From Piper betle (taxonomy: Eukaryota > Streptophyta > Magnoliopsida > Piperales > Piperaceae), in contig JAURVB010003517.1 of the NCBI GenBank assembly GCA_033002965.1, forward strand, positions 1 through 64,000: DNA of 64,000 nt. The letters run 5' to 3'. Below the pieces are notes generated by a model, which ran no database searches, was not told the origin of the DNA, and saw only the letters and a list, made by a program, of their open reading frames with translations. The translations under genes and the position numbers were made by a program. The number at the start of each line of letters is the position of its first letter. Within the stretch, counting starts at the first letter, position 1. This document shows, piece after piece, positions 37,332 through 49,796 of the stretch.

Positions 37332-38159
37332 CACACACTAATATGAGTGTATATTGATATTCATTCGTGTTTAGCCGTTTATTTATATAGTATAATTATA
37401 TTATTATTTTATGATTAGAATATTATTTATGCTTATGTATTTATTGTTTATCTAATTATCTATGAGTGAATTTCCATATTTATTTATTTATTTATTATTA
37501 TTATGTCTCGATTTGCATGCCACGTGTTTAGTTATATGTTTGATAGCATTGTTTCCTTTATTAGGATGTATTGCTGATATGAGCACACACTACGAGTATG
37601 CATTATATAGAGACATTGATATTTTACTTAGCAGTGGGTTTTGATGTAGGCTACGAAGTCTGAGCTCACCGTAGATGTGTCGATCTGGTTGGAGCTAGGA
37701 GAACAGGTCTGTAGGACTCTCCCTCTGCTTAATCTTTGCTTGACTCCCTGCGTGTCGAGTTTAATCGTGTTTTAGACATAGGACAACATCAGCAACGTTT
37801 TATCAGATCCCTTCAATGTCGGGCCATTTAGTTGTGTTTTCTACACATGTTTAATAAAACTACAAAGATGAGATCCCTTCTTGGTTTTTGAACTTAAGCT
37901 CTAGAAATATATAATAAAAGACTCTTCCCTAAACCTATATTTAAGTACACGTATTTTTATTGATTTCATGAATAAGAGAATGAGTGGTATGGAGATACGT
38001 ATGGACCGTACTAGTACTCCTTCAAATCTTGAGGTAGTGCGGTGTATGAGGGTACTGCGTAAAGTAGCACATTTGTAGAATTTGTGGCACTAACTTAACC
38101 ATTCTTTTTGCCACTCAAGTATCGTAGTGGATGTAATATGGAGGATGTTAGGGCGTAAG
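35590..38159 (+). repeat. Long LTR, opposite orientation, first part
   Basis: It starts TGTAAAACCC at 35590 and follows, in reverse orientation, the solo LTR at 32529-35584 over its whole length (for example the 'taggtgggcccc', 'tgccacatgg' and 'gggatccgataaaa'-like segments). At 38159 it is interrupted by another solo LTR. It resumes at 41050 (one copy of the GTAAG duplication) and fades out at about 41095, so its 3' end is lost. A 28-bp repeat ('tttattttactcgattgagt' and neighbours) occurs two to three times at 35942-36007. Confidence 0.85.
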
Positions 38160-41049
38160 TGTAACACCCCAAATCCGGTTCACACTCATGAACCAAACCG
38201 GCATGTTACAGGCCCCGGTTAGGTCGGCTAACCCGAACCTAACTCGTGCGGATCCAATCCCGGCATCTTAAGATGAAGATCCGACTTGCTATATGTATGT
38301 ATGAATACATAAAACCCTAACAGGATACTACATGGATAACATGCAACCAATTTTCACACCAACACAATTACAATCAAAATTAGTAAAAATTCTAAAAACG
38401 AAAGGGACAGAATTTCCCCTAAAAATGTAATTAGGGGCCACCCTGTCAAAATCATATATTCAAACATATATACGCATAGCGACAATAGCATTCACACAGA
38501 CTTCTAATCTACTATATTCATCATTCTCTGAACTTTGGGTCCTAACCCATCACACTTTTGCTGCGCTACTCTGATCAAATTCATTTCATGTCATTGTCAT
38601 GCCTCAAATATTTAATCATAGCATGTTTATAAAATAACATCATAAACAAAATATTAAACATTCAATCACCCAATGTGTGTGTGTGCAGAAGACCTCATTG
38701 CTCCTCCGTCCAAGCTGGCTCCTCCAACTCGTGATTATTACCTACATATAGTATAAAAACACGTCAGTAACAAGTGTTACTGGTCCGGAAAATAAAATAA
38801 CTATAACAAGCTGGCTATGAGAGCAAACTCTCATATGAAGGAAAACATCATATACTCCACGTGAACACTCTGAAGGGCACTACTAAGGAGCCACTGGGCT
38901 GCAGACCCGGTAGCATCCCGAACTTACTGATCTATTGCTGGTACTGTGCCGCTCTCGGCACTTCTTTTCAGTACTTCTCGTGAAACTTGATCCTAAGCCC
39001 TCTCCGTACCTCTATATTTCTCCTGGCCTTGAGCACGAAGGCCGAGTACTCTCAGGCAATCGCCTTTAGTACCCTTTGAACCACAAGTCCGGACATGCAC
39101 TGTACTAAACAGTACCCGTAAACCTCCACGTTTTCTGGGTGTGAGGAACTCAAACGCGGAGTTGTCAGGATCCCTCGGGAATGGAACAGTCCGCTGGCAC
39201 TAATCCAGAGCCCGCTTTGACTGTCACGGCATCCTCTGCATGGTACGTGCAGTCGATTTCTCCATCTCTCGTCTCACTGAAAATGCAAAAACTACATATA
39301 TATAGGGCTGGGTAGGGATTTATATAATAGGCCCAAAGGCAACTTGTGGTGGATCTTGTTTTCGAAATCATCCTCGAGGGATCTCATCCTCGAGGGGTTA
39401 TTAATCCGGAAAATTATTCGGTTAAATGGCCCGAGTTAAGTGGGATCCGATAAAGCGCCACTTAACTCGTCCTGTAGGCATTAAAACAAACATACAATAG
39501 AAAAGAGTAAAACATACGGCGAGCTCCTACTCCGTACCTACACATCAAAACTAAATACTAACGCCCGCTAACTAAATGATGCATCAAACTCAATAACATC
39601 ACAATCACAATGCAAGCATCCATCAACATAACAATCAGAAAATCATAAAAATTAATTAATCCTAGCTCATCCTATTCATACTAATTTTATTACGTGTCTG
39701 TAACTTATGTCGTGGTCACTTATCATGCTCTGACCTGATCTACTTCATTAGATCACTTACATTCAAGCCCTATTCATCAAGTCATGTCTCTTATCACTTC
39801 ATTTGTAATTAAGCATTAATCACATCAATAATTAGTCCTAGCATGCTGTGCTAACAATAATCAATTTTAAATAAATCAATCGGAGGTAATTATACCTCAC
39901 GTTGTCGATAATCGACGACGGTTAGGGTTTCGTCGCGCGTCTCGGAACTCAAATTCGGCGCTCATCGGTGTCCGAAGCTCGATCAGGCTCGACTGGGTGA
40001 GCCCCACGGAAGATCTGGTGAATTCCAGTGAATTTTAGAAATTCCGATTTTCCGGCGGGTTCCGGCGGTTTTCCAGCTTCCGGCGGTTTTCCGGCGAGAG
40101 TTGCCGGAGGTGATTCTTGGTCGGATAGTGGTCGTGTTGGGTACCATTAGAACCGGCTCGACAAGCCCGACTCATCTACGAGGTCGACGCTGCCAACGGA
40201 GGTGGCGGCTCACCGGAAAATGCATAAACAGTGGTGGCAGCGGTGGGTGACTCGATCCGGCCAGGATGGGCGGCGCCGGCCTCCGTTCCGGTCGGGGACG
40301 GTCGTGGGTTGGTCGAAGACGTCGAGATGACCACTCGACTCGCGGCGGCGACGGTTGCCGGCGGCGGAATCGGCAACGCGACCAAAACCAACCACAGCGC
40401 TAGGCGCGGTGATTCCGAGCGTCACGGTGGCTTGGCAGCGGCCGGGACTGGTCGGGGCGGCATAGTGACGCCGTGGCGGAGCTAGGGGCGACGATCGGCG
40501 GCCGGGCAGGCATCCATGGCAGCGGCGGCGGCATGCACAGTGGCCGCGCGCGACAAGGGTTTGGGGAAGAAGAAAGGAAAGGTCGAGGGTGTGTGTGGTG
40601 GCAAACTCGTAAATATTACTTGACTCGTCTCCGACTCGAGTCAAAATAATATTTAAGTCATAAAAAAATTCTAAAAAAATTTGGGAAAAATCCCACAAAA
40701 TCAAACAACACCAAAAAAAATCATAATGATATGCTCTAGAACTATCAACCCACCTAAATGCCCGTAACGCGTCCTAACGCGGTAAACAGCCTAAAACTAA
40801 TTCTACGATCCATTATATATCATAATAAAAAAAATGAACTGCATACTCTTATATATTCTGATAACTCATTCTTTTCTGCTGTGTTCATGACGTTATCATC
40901 ATATACTTGGGTACACATGACCCTCATGGCTCATACACGAGACCGGCATCGGCTCAGTACACATGTTCTGAAACTAACTCGACTTGAAAATAACGGTCGA
41001 ACCGACCGGTTATGAATATAAAACCCTGACTCGAATAATGGGTTTTACA
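38160..41049 (-). repeat. Complete solo LTR (2.89 kb) nested in another LTR, TSD GTAAG
   Basis: The plus strand runs TGTAACACCCC (38160) to GGGTTTTACA (41049), flanked by gtaag (38155-38159 and 41050-41054). The host LTR reads through the insertion: 'ggatgttagggc' before it, 'tgttgtatgtaagaatatga' after it. It is the same family as 46842-49783 and 58778-61614. The GC-rich block is at 39900-40600; the 164-codon minus ORF there (40704-40210) is not conserved in the sister copies and is not called a gene. Confidence 0.92.
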
Positions 41050-41095
41050 GTAAGTGTTGTATGTAAGAATATGAATAATAGTCGTGCATGAGCGC
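41050..41095 (+). repeat. Continuation of the interrupted LTR
   Basis: 'ttgtatgtaagaatatga' and 'agtcgtgcatg' match 32955-32999 of the solo LTR in reverse. Similarity stops at about 41095. Confidence 0.75.
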
Positions 41096-42352
41096 CAACC
41101 CTTGTTGGGAGGTTGGTGTAACAACGATATTAGGTAGTTCAAGATATTTCTTCCTAGAAAAAAATTCTGTCGGTACAGTGTAAAAATAAATTGTAAGACA
41201 ATAAAGAAAAATGACCACTGGATGATACTGAAATTTGAATTATTGTTAAATAATTAGAAAGTAATGTGGATGAAGTTGATAGGACACTTTAGATCATACA
41301 TTATGCATAAGTATGTACTCTCATTTTATTGCCAAAATTTTTTAAAAAAATAGAAAGAAGAAGAAAGAGATGAAGTAGTGCTGATAAAGTTATTAACCAT
41401 GAAGGGATGTTTTGAAGAGTTGACGATCAAAAAATTTCCCTAGTGGGAATTGGGGTGGCGATATCAAGATTCAAAACAAGTTGTAAGTTGAACGACAAAT
41501 TAAGAATGAACCTTTAGAAGGATATGAGACCACAAGGTATCATGTAGATAATTGATTTATGGAGACATATCTTTAGCATATTAACAAGCTTCTATTGAGT
41601 TAGAGGACATTCTAGAAGTGTGTTAAAGCATAACACCGGTATGGGACGGTGTGCCACGTATGTGTCATGCTAGGTACACGTGACACTTAACCAGTTAGCA
41701 TATATGCGACGCCTTTACAATCGGAGGTGTTATCTAGGTAGTATGGGACACTTGTGCGATCTAGATGACAGTGTCATGGGAGAGTGTGCCCCACTTTAGC
41801 TATGCATATAAGTAACCATGCTTAAATCGAGAAAAAAACACTGATGAATTATAGTCTGCTATGTGGTAAGATATGGGTTTATGGAAAGTAAAGACACCAA
41901 TTAAGCATAAAGATACATATAGAGTCATTTAAAATGACAACTTAAATGCAATAGAGGATTAACTTTTGAAGTGTCCTCAAACAAATTGGCTTTAAGATGT
42001 AAAAGTAGTGAAGAAGTGGATCGAAACTGACTCACGTGATCAACCATCACAAAGTAGAAGTGGAAAGAAAATTGTAAATCATGGTTTTTCTAAAATGAAC
42101 TTTTATAAGAAAATATAAAGATATTTAAACTAACTTCTATAGAGCTAGATACATGTATACCAACGTATAATGGAAGAAATGCCTAAGATAGGATAAAGAA
42201 GAAGTTAGATGAATGAGTAATTTTTCCTTATAACCCTATTATAGTTTTTAGGACAAAAAAATATTCCCAAGCTGGGGATATTGTAGAACCCCAATTTTTC
42301 TCCTTTAACCCTATTGTATTTTTTAGGACAAAAATTCCAAAGCTGGGGAGAT
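41096..42352 (+). other. Decayed internal end of an LTR retrotransposon
   Basis: No ORF. It ends in a polypurine tract (agctggggagat, 42341-42352) directly before an LTR start, so it is the 3' internal part of an element in plus orientation. A ~65-bp stretch holding this tract and the LTR start is present twice (42225-42291 and 42303-42367). Confidence 0.5.
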
Positions 42353-43678
42353 TGTAAAACCCTGAAAATAACTAGGTTATTTTATTATGGGTTTTATAAT
42401 TCTTAAAACGAATCATAAATATTATTTAATTCAATTAATTCTTAAAAATCAATATCACAAATTGTCAATTATTACCTTTAGTGTATCAGTACAGTGATAT
42501 TTATTGATGTTTTAAATAAGTTTTATTTATTAAATTTTTGGGATTGGGAGTTGTGAGTACGATTTGACACTCATTCGTATTAACTTAATAGTCAGTTTTT
42601 GACTTTTCGTTATCACACTAATTGTTGATATTTAATATTATTACGTGTGATTATGTTCTTTTCTATAAAATTTAATGTAATAACTTCTTGAATTCCACAC
42701 ATATTATTCTAAATAAAGGAGAATTCTGTTGATGCTAAATAAAACATCAACTTCATAGTTTGTGAGCACATTTGGCTCACAATGGGAAGACTTTAGAGAA
42801 GTTTCATTCATATTAAGATCGTGTGTCGTATTTGCAGGTGCTTCATCACAATTCTAGGTTCGTATAATTACTCAAAATGTTATATATTCCTATGTGGTAG
42901 CCTTGGTCAACCTGAGCCCATATTCGATCACCATACGCCGAGTGCAACTGGATCAAAGAATTGACTCAGTCCGACACGTGGGCGCACCCTTAAAATTCTT
43001 GAAATATTAAATACCTATCCCCATGTCGAAAGGGGTGACAGGGCGCAGTGGCACAAGATGACTCATTATGCACTTGTGATACTGAGAAGGTGAGTTAATG
43101 ACAAATATCGGTAACTACAGGTTGAGGGCCACGTAGCGTGTGTACGTATACATGGGATTGTAGCTAGATGGGGTGGCTGTCACTCCTAGTATAGTAAGAA
43201 CTCAACATAGACTGATAATCACTAAAAGGTTTAATTAATGATGTTATGGAATATATTAACTAGTTTCTTGTAATTATATGAGTTAGTGTTTGTATCACTA
43301 ACGCGGAATTGCCTCCGCAGGTGTGAGCATGGAAGGATGGGTAGAGTCAGGATTGCTGGAGGGCTCTATTATTAGACTTTTTTATTTTTCTTATTTGTTA
43401 TTATACTTCTAGATTGTTTGCATGAAAGTGGGATTTCGGTTCGTTTCATGAGGCTTAGATTATTCCGAGTGTTTGTTATATTATATTTTATTTTATGACG
43501 CGACTTAGAATTTGAACTTTAACTAATTCCTTAAGTATGAATTTAATTTGTGCAATTAAAAAGAATTTTACGTCATGGGTTTATTTAAAATGTTGAAAAT
43601 TAATAGAAAATTAATTTATTATACACTTTGTTTTAAATAGTAACACTTGGCTCATAACTCGGAACGGGCGGGTTAACA
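42353..43678 (+). repeat. 3' LTR of a chromovirus-like (Tekay/Del-type?) retrotransposon
   Basis: It starts TGTAAAACCC right after a polypurine tract. It ends near 'gggcgggttaaca' at 43678, after 'taacacttggctcataactc', an ending reminiscent of Del/Tekay LTRs. Length is about 1.33 kb. The lineage is inferred from terminal motifs only. No upstream LTR was found in the window. Confidence 0.5.
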
Positions 43679-45009
43679 CAAATTTATCAATGGGTGGCAA
43701 TTGCAACTACCTTGCTTTACGAGGTACATAAGCCTCCATCATTTCTAGGAATGAGTTCCACCCTTCGTCCTCTCTTCCTTCTTGTTATCTATCCATATTT
43801 TATTCACCTCGGCTAATTTTTTTCCCTCCATCTTCACCCCTACCATGTGATTGGATGCTCACCTCCGTGGCATTATCATCCACACCAACTGAAGGTGCAA
43901 CCAGAGCCACCTTTAGAGGTGGTAAACTAGTATCTAAAAATAAAGCCAATGCAACCATCATCACACGACCCAACCAAGTTTCTCTTCATGAAAAAATAAA
44001 ATAAAAGCAACATTAACTAACCTTTGTATATTTTCATCATCTAATAAGATAAGTCTAGTTCGATCATTAATGGAAAAGTTAGGCGTAGTATGCACCACTG
44101 CACATCATTATAAACACAAAATTGACATTGTCCAATAAGAATGTCCAACACAAGATAGTCAATCATCAAAGTTATCAAATATATGTCAATTTATTCATGA
44201 ATTATATGACCAAAGGAACAAATCTGTTCAAATACCTTTGAATCATTTTGTTGTATATATCTATACTCTGACCCACCACCGACGGCAATAAAGGGAGACA
44301 CACAAGATTGTCTCAATGTGGTGGCCACAGAACTCCACTTCAAGAGTCAGACATTAGAGGAACAAAGTTATTCATAAATAATTTAGCTGCCTACCCTAAA
44401 CTCTAATTGAGTACTGTCCAATTACCTGTCGCCTAGGAAATGATAAGTGTTACAGGAAAAGATCTTCTCTGATGTGCTCCTATCGAACTAGCCATGCTAC
44501 TTATCTCAACATTCTCATCATGTCATCATTCTTCAACTTCATATGCCTCGCGTCATAAGCTCCTACAGTTGATTGCTCATTGCCTCTATAAACATACATC
44601 TTAGCTATTCCTCCCCTATTAAGAAGCTCCACTCCCCACTAGGCTGGTTGATGGAGACTGCAACTAATCAAATCCATCTTGCAAACTCACCAGAAAAGTG
44701 ACAAGCATGATCATTGTTGCCGCTCTTTCCTGTCGTTAAACTAGGTGGCCATCGCTTCCTGCCGTCTGCATCCACCGAACAACCAACGAGAGAATCCCTC
44801 CCACATCCATCCTTAATGCCCTCTATATACATATAATTTCCTAAATCAACCCATTCTATTTCCTAAAGCAACCCATCGTTTATATATTGCAATTTTCATT
44901 TTTTGAACCAAGTGATTTATCTAAACCAACTCCCTTCCCTAAATAAATTTTCATTGGAAGAGAAGTGGGAATTATGTAAAAAAGTACACTCTCTACCTCC
45001 CACGTAATA
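43679..45009. other. No recognisable gene
   Basis: Mixed-composition DNA without a supported ORF or repeat border. It is likely old transposon sequence. Confidence 0.4.
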
Positions 45010-46841
45010 TGTAACACACCGATTTCGGTTCACCTAAGAACCGAATCAGAAATGTTGTGATCGAGTCGACTCATGTATTAAGTAATCGGTCGGTACAACT
45101 CGATCGATAAAATAGATCGAATCAACCTTCTTGGTGTCATGAGAATGGAAGACATCATTAAATACACATCAAAACACATTAAACATAAATAAAAGTAAGA
45201 AAGTAAATAACTGCGCTAAGGTCAAGTGTGTGTAGCGTTGATATGTCCTCCCACCAGAATCGACTCAAGATTGCAAGACCTATATATATTATATGAAAAT
45301 GTTAGTAACGAATGATACTAGTCCGAAAAATAACTAATACAAACTCGCAAATGGGTAATCCATTACCCACAAAAACTTATGAAACTTCAAGATTGCCTCA
45401 CACTGGGTGGTAAGCAAACAAACTTAACCAAGTGCCGGCTCGCATGTGCGGTTCATAATCATATTCATACATACAACGCTTATGCCTTCACATCTTCCAT
45501 ATCACCTGCTACGGTACTCGAGTGGAAAAACGAAGCAGTTGAGTTGAGCGCTACAAATTCAAAAAATGCGTTGCATTACGCAGTACTCTCATACACCGCA
45601 CTACCTCAATCGTTTGAAGGAGTACTAGTGCAATTCATACATATCTCCATACTGCTCACTCTCTTATTTGTAAAATCTGTAAAAATACACATACTCATAT
45701 AATAGGCTTAGGAAAGAGGCTTGTATTATAAATTTCTAGAGCTTTAATTAGAAAACCAACAAGGGATCTCATCCTTGTAGTTTTATTAAACATGTGTAGA
45801 AAACACAGCTAAATGGCTCAACAGCGGAGGCATGCAATAAAACGATACCAATGCCATCCTACTTATAAAACACGATTAAACTCAACATGCAAGGAGTCAA
45901 GCAAAGAGAGAGAGTCCTACAAACCTGTGATCACAATTAAACTCATCCTTGTAGTTTTATCTGCACATCTATGGTGAGCTCAGACTCCGAAACCGACATT
46001 GGAACCCACTACTAAGTAAAATATGATGCATACTTATGGTGTGTGGCTCATATTATCAATACATCATAACAAAGAAAACAATACTAACAAACCTATAACT
46101 AGATAAACATATCAAAGAAATGGACTCATAGATAATTAGATAAATAATAAATACATAAACATGAACAATACTCAAATCGTAAAATAATAATATAATTATA
46201 CTATATAAATATACAGATAAACACGAGTAAATATCAATATATACTCGTGTTAGTAAACATATAAATATATAAATAAATAATAATTTAATAAATAAATTAA
46301 TAAATAAACAAATAGTTAATACTCATTAATTATGAATATTAATAATATCATAGTCATACAATACAAGAATACATAATTAAATACAAATAAATAATAACAT
46401 ACACATAATGAACAAATAAATAAATAAATAAATATATACAATTTTGTACACATAATAAGACTAATATTCATAAGTAAATACAATGTTAATAATAAAAAAT
46501 AATCACGTAAACATTCATCATATACGATAAATATAAAAAATAAAAATAAATAAATAATAATGAATAAATAAATAAATAAATATAGAAAAATTATCATAAC
46601 ATCCAATCATGCTAAATCATGTGAAAATGCATCTAAAATAATATAGAAGTTCTCGAATCACCAAAAACGATGCAAGAATGAACGAAATCGGTCCAAAAAT
46701 GAGTTGAACCGGGCTGAACCAAACTGAACCAGACCACACCAAATGGGCTAAACCAACCTGACCTAGAAAATGGGTTGGTTTGGCTGGGCGGACATGAACT
46801 AGATAGTCGGACTCAGACATGGTCGGCGGGCTGGTGGCCCG
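45010..46841 (-). repeat. Half of a long LTR, cut by the composite element
   Basis: It starts TGTAACACACC at 45010 and follows the solo LTR at 32529 up to the equivalent of about 34364. There, at 46841, the LARD-like element is inserted. The other half is not found in the expected orientation on the far side. The candidate left target duplication, taata (45005-45009), has no visible partner. Confidence 0.8.
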
Positions 46842-49783
46842 TGTAACACCTCAAATCTGGTTCACGCTCGTGAACCAAACCACAATGTCACGGGCCCCGG
46901 TTAGGTTGGCTAACCCGAACCTAACTCCTGCAGATCTAATCTAGTGTCTTAAGATGAAGATACGACTCATCATGCATGGATTAATGTAAAAACCCTAACA
47001 TGCTACTATATGAATGATATGCAAATTAATTTACACACCAATAATAATTGTGATAAATCAATAAAAATTCTAAAAATAAAATGGATGGAGTCTCCTCCAA
47101 AAATGCAATAAAGGGCCACCCTGTCAAATCAACATATGCAAATGTATATATCTATAAATCAAATAACTTCATTCACACAAAATCTAATCTGCTGTAAACT
47201 CATTCTGAATATTTGGTCTTTAACTCACCTGTGCAGTCTATTCACATTTCACATCATATCATCATGTCTTAGCATTTAATCATATCATTCTCAATATAAT
47301 AACATCATAAACAAAATATTAACCACTCTATAGAATGACATGTGTGTGCAAGCGACATCATTACTCCTCCGTCCAATCTAGGACATCCAACTCATGATTA
47401 TCACCTACATATAGTATAAAAACACGTCAGTAACAAGCGTTATTGTTCCAAAATATAATCATAACAAACTAGCTATGAGAGCAAACTCTCATATGAAAGA
47501 AAACACTCGTATACTTCTTGTGAACTTTCTGAAGGGCACCTATTAAAGAGCCACTGGGCTGCAAACCCAGTAGCATCTCGAACTGACTGCTTTGTTGATG
47601 CATCTTTCAGCTTTTTTGTCATTTCTTTTTCTCTGGTCCATCTGGACTCCAAGTATATCCTAAGCCCTCTCCTTTCCTCCATAATTCTCCTGGCTTGAGT
47701 ACGAAGGTCAAGTACTCTCAGGCAGTCGCCTTTAATACCCTTTGAACCACAAGTCCGGACATGCGCTATACTTAACAGTACCTATAAACCTCCACATTCT
47801 CCGGGTGTGGGGAACTCAAACGCGGAGTTGTCAGATTCCTCAGGAATGGAACAGTCCACTCCCTAATCTAGAGCCCACTTTGACTGTCATGGCATCCGCT
47901 CATGGTACGTGCAAGTCGGTTTCTCCATCTCTCGTCTCACTGAAAATGGGATGAAATTATATATATAGGCTTGGGAAGGGATTCATATAATTGGCCCGAA
48001 GTCAAATTGTGGTGGATCTTATTTTTCAAATCATTCTCGAGGGATCTCATCCTCAAGGGATATTAATCTGGAACACTGTTCGGCTAAATGGCCTGAGTAA
48101 AGTGGGATCTAATAAAATACTACTTAACTCGTCCTGCAGGAAATAAAACAACATACAATAAAATAGCGGATAAAACAGAGACGAGTCATAAACGGACCTG
48201 GTAGAAGCTCCAAGCATATCCACACACCTAGGCGGCGAGCTCCTACTCCGTACCTACACATCAAATCTAGAAACTAACGCCCGCTAACTGAATGATGCAT
48301 CAACTCGACATGATCATTACACACAACATAATCATCATCCATCACAATCAACAATCATCAATGTGAAAATAATTCTAACTCATCCTATTCATACTAATTT
48401 TATTGTATTTTCCTAAGTTACATTGTAGTCGATTAGCATGCTCATATTTAATTTACCTCCTTAGATCACTTAACCTTCATTTGCTATTAATCAAATCATG
48501 CAATCATTACTTCATTCATAGTCAGACAATTATCATGACAATTAATCAATCCTAGCATGTTGTACTAACAATTATCAATTTTAAATAATTAACTAGGAGG
48601 CAATTATACCTCTCCCCGTCGACAATCGGCAATGGCTAGGGCTTCGTTGCACATCTCGGAGCTCGAATTTGGCCCTCATCAGTGTCCGAAGTTCGATCGG
48701 GTTCGATTGGATGAGCTCGGCGAAAGATCTGACGGCTTCCAGTGAATCCGGTTTTCTAGTAGGGTTCCGGTGATTTTCCAGCTGTTTCAGTGGTTTCCTG
48801 GTAGCTTTCCAGCGGTTTTCTGGCGGCAATCACTGGTGGCGTCTACTAGTGGAATAGAGGTTGTATTGGGTACCGTTGGCACCGGCTCTGCGATCCCAAC
48901 ATGTCTACGACGTTGACATGCTCGGTGGAGGTGGCAGCTCACTAGAAAAGGGCAAAAATAGGGCTGTTCATGGTGGGGTGTGGAGATCCAGCCGGCATGG
49001 GCGACGGTGGGCTCCGTTCCGATCGGGGAAGGTCGTTGGAGGGTTGAAGGTGTCGAGGCTACCATTGGATCACGGCGGCAACGGTCGCTGGTGGCACGAT
49101 TAGCGACGAAAGCACGACCGAAGGGTGCGGCTTCTTCGCATTGTGGAGGCCTGCCAATGGCAGAGGTCCAGCGGTTTGAGTGGTTTTATGGTAGCTTTCC
49201 AGCGGGGCTTTGCGGCGACAATCGATGGCAGGGTAGCGTCAGTGGCGGCAACAAACACAAGAGTGAAGGTGGCGGCGATCGAGGGTTTGGGGGAAAGAAA
49301 AAGGGTCGGGGTGGTCAATGGCAATATCGTAAATAAGTATTGACTCGACTCCGACTCGAGTCAAAAATAATAACTAACTTTTAATAAATCCTAAAAAATC
49401 CATAAAAATATGGGAAAATCCCATTAATTATATTACAAGCCACAACATCACAATGGCATGCTCTATAACTATTAACCCACCCAAACTGCCCCATAGCGCA
49501 TCCTGACGTAGTAAACGGCATATAACTAATTCTAGATCCACTATATATAAAACTAAAATAAAAATAATAATCTGGCATGCTCTTAAATATTTTGATAAGT
49601 CATTCTTTTCTGTTGTATTCGTGACGTTATCATCATATATTTGGGTACAGCATGACCCTCATGGCTCATACATGCGACCGGCGTCGGCTCAGTACACGTG
49701 TTCTGAAACTAACTCGATTTGAACCGACGGTTGAACTGACCGGTTCTAAATATAAAACCCAAACTCGGATCGCGGGTTTTACA
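46842..49783 (-). repeat. 3' LTR of the LARD-like element
   Basis: The plus strand runs TGTAACACCTC to CGGGTTTTACA, 2942 bp. The left flank gcccg (46837-46841) is the presumed target duplication; its partner is lost with the damaged right end. The GC-rich block is at 48600-49320. Confidence 0.9.
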
Positions 49784-49796
49784 ATCTTCCCTCTTT
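49784..49796 (-). other. Polypurine tract of the LARD-like element
   Basis: On the minus strand aaagagggaagat is followed by the LTR start TGTAAAACCC. 'ggacaaaattt' just before it matches the sequence before the tract at 42341-42352. Confidence 0.7.

Noticed and set aside
32529..38159. The head-to-head LTRs as ends of a single retrotransposon
   Set aside because: Retrotransposon LTRs are direct repeats. These are inverted, have no internal region, and the left one has its own target duplication.
40210..40704. 164-codon minus-strand ORF, the longest at this locus
   Set aside because: It lies in the GC-rich block of a solo LTR. The sister LTRs at 46842 and 58778 do not keep the frame, and no domain is recognisable.
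38160..49783. The LTRs at 38160 and 46842 as the two ends of one element
   Set aside because: The first has its own GTAAG duplication and is solo. The second pairs with 58778-61614 by primer-binding site and polypurine tract.
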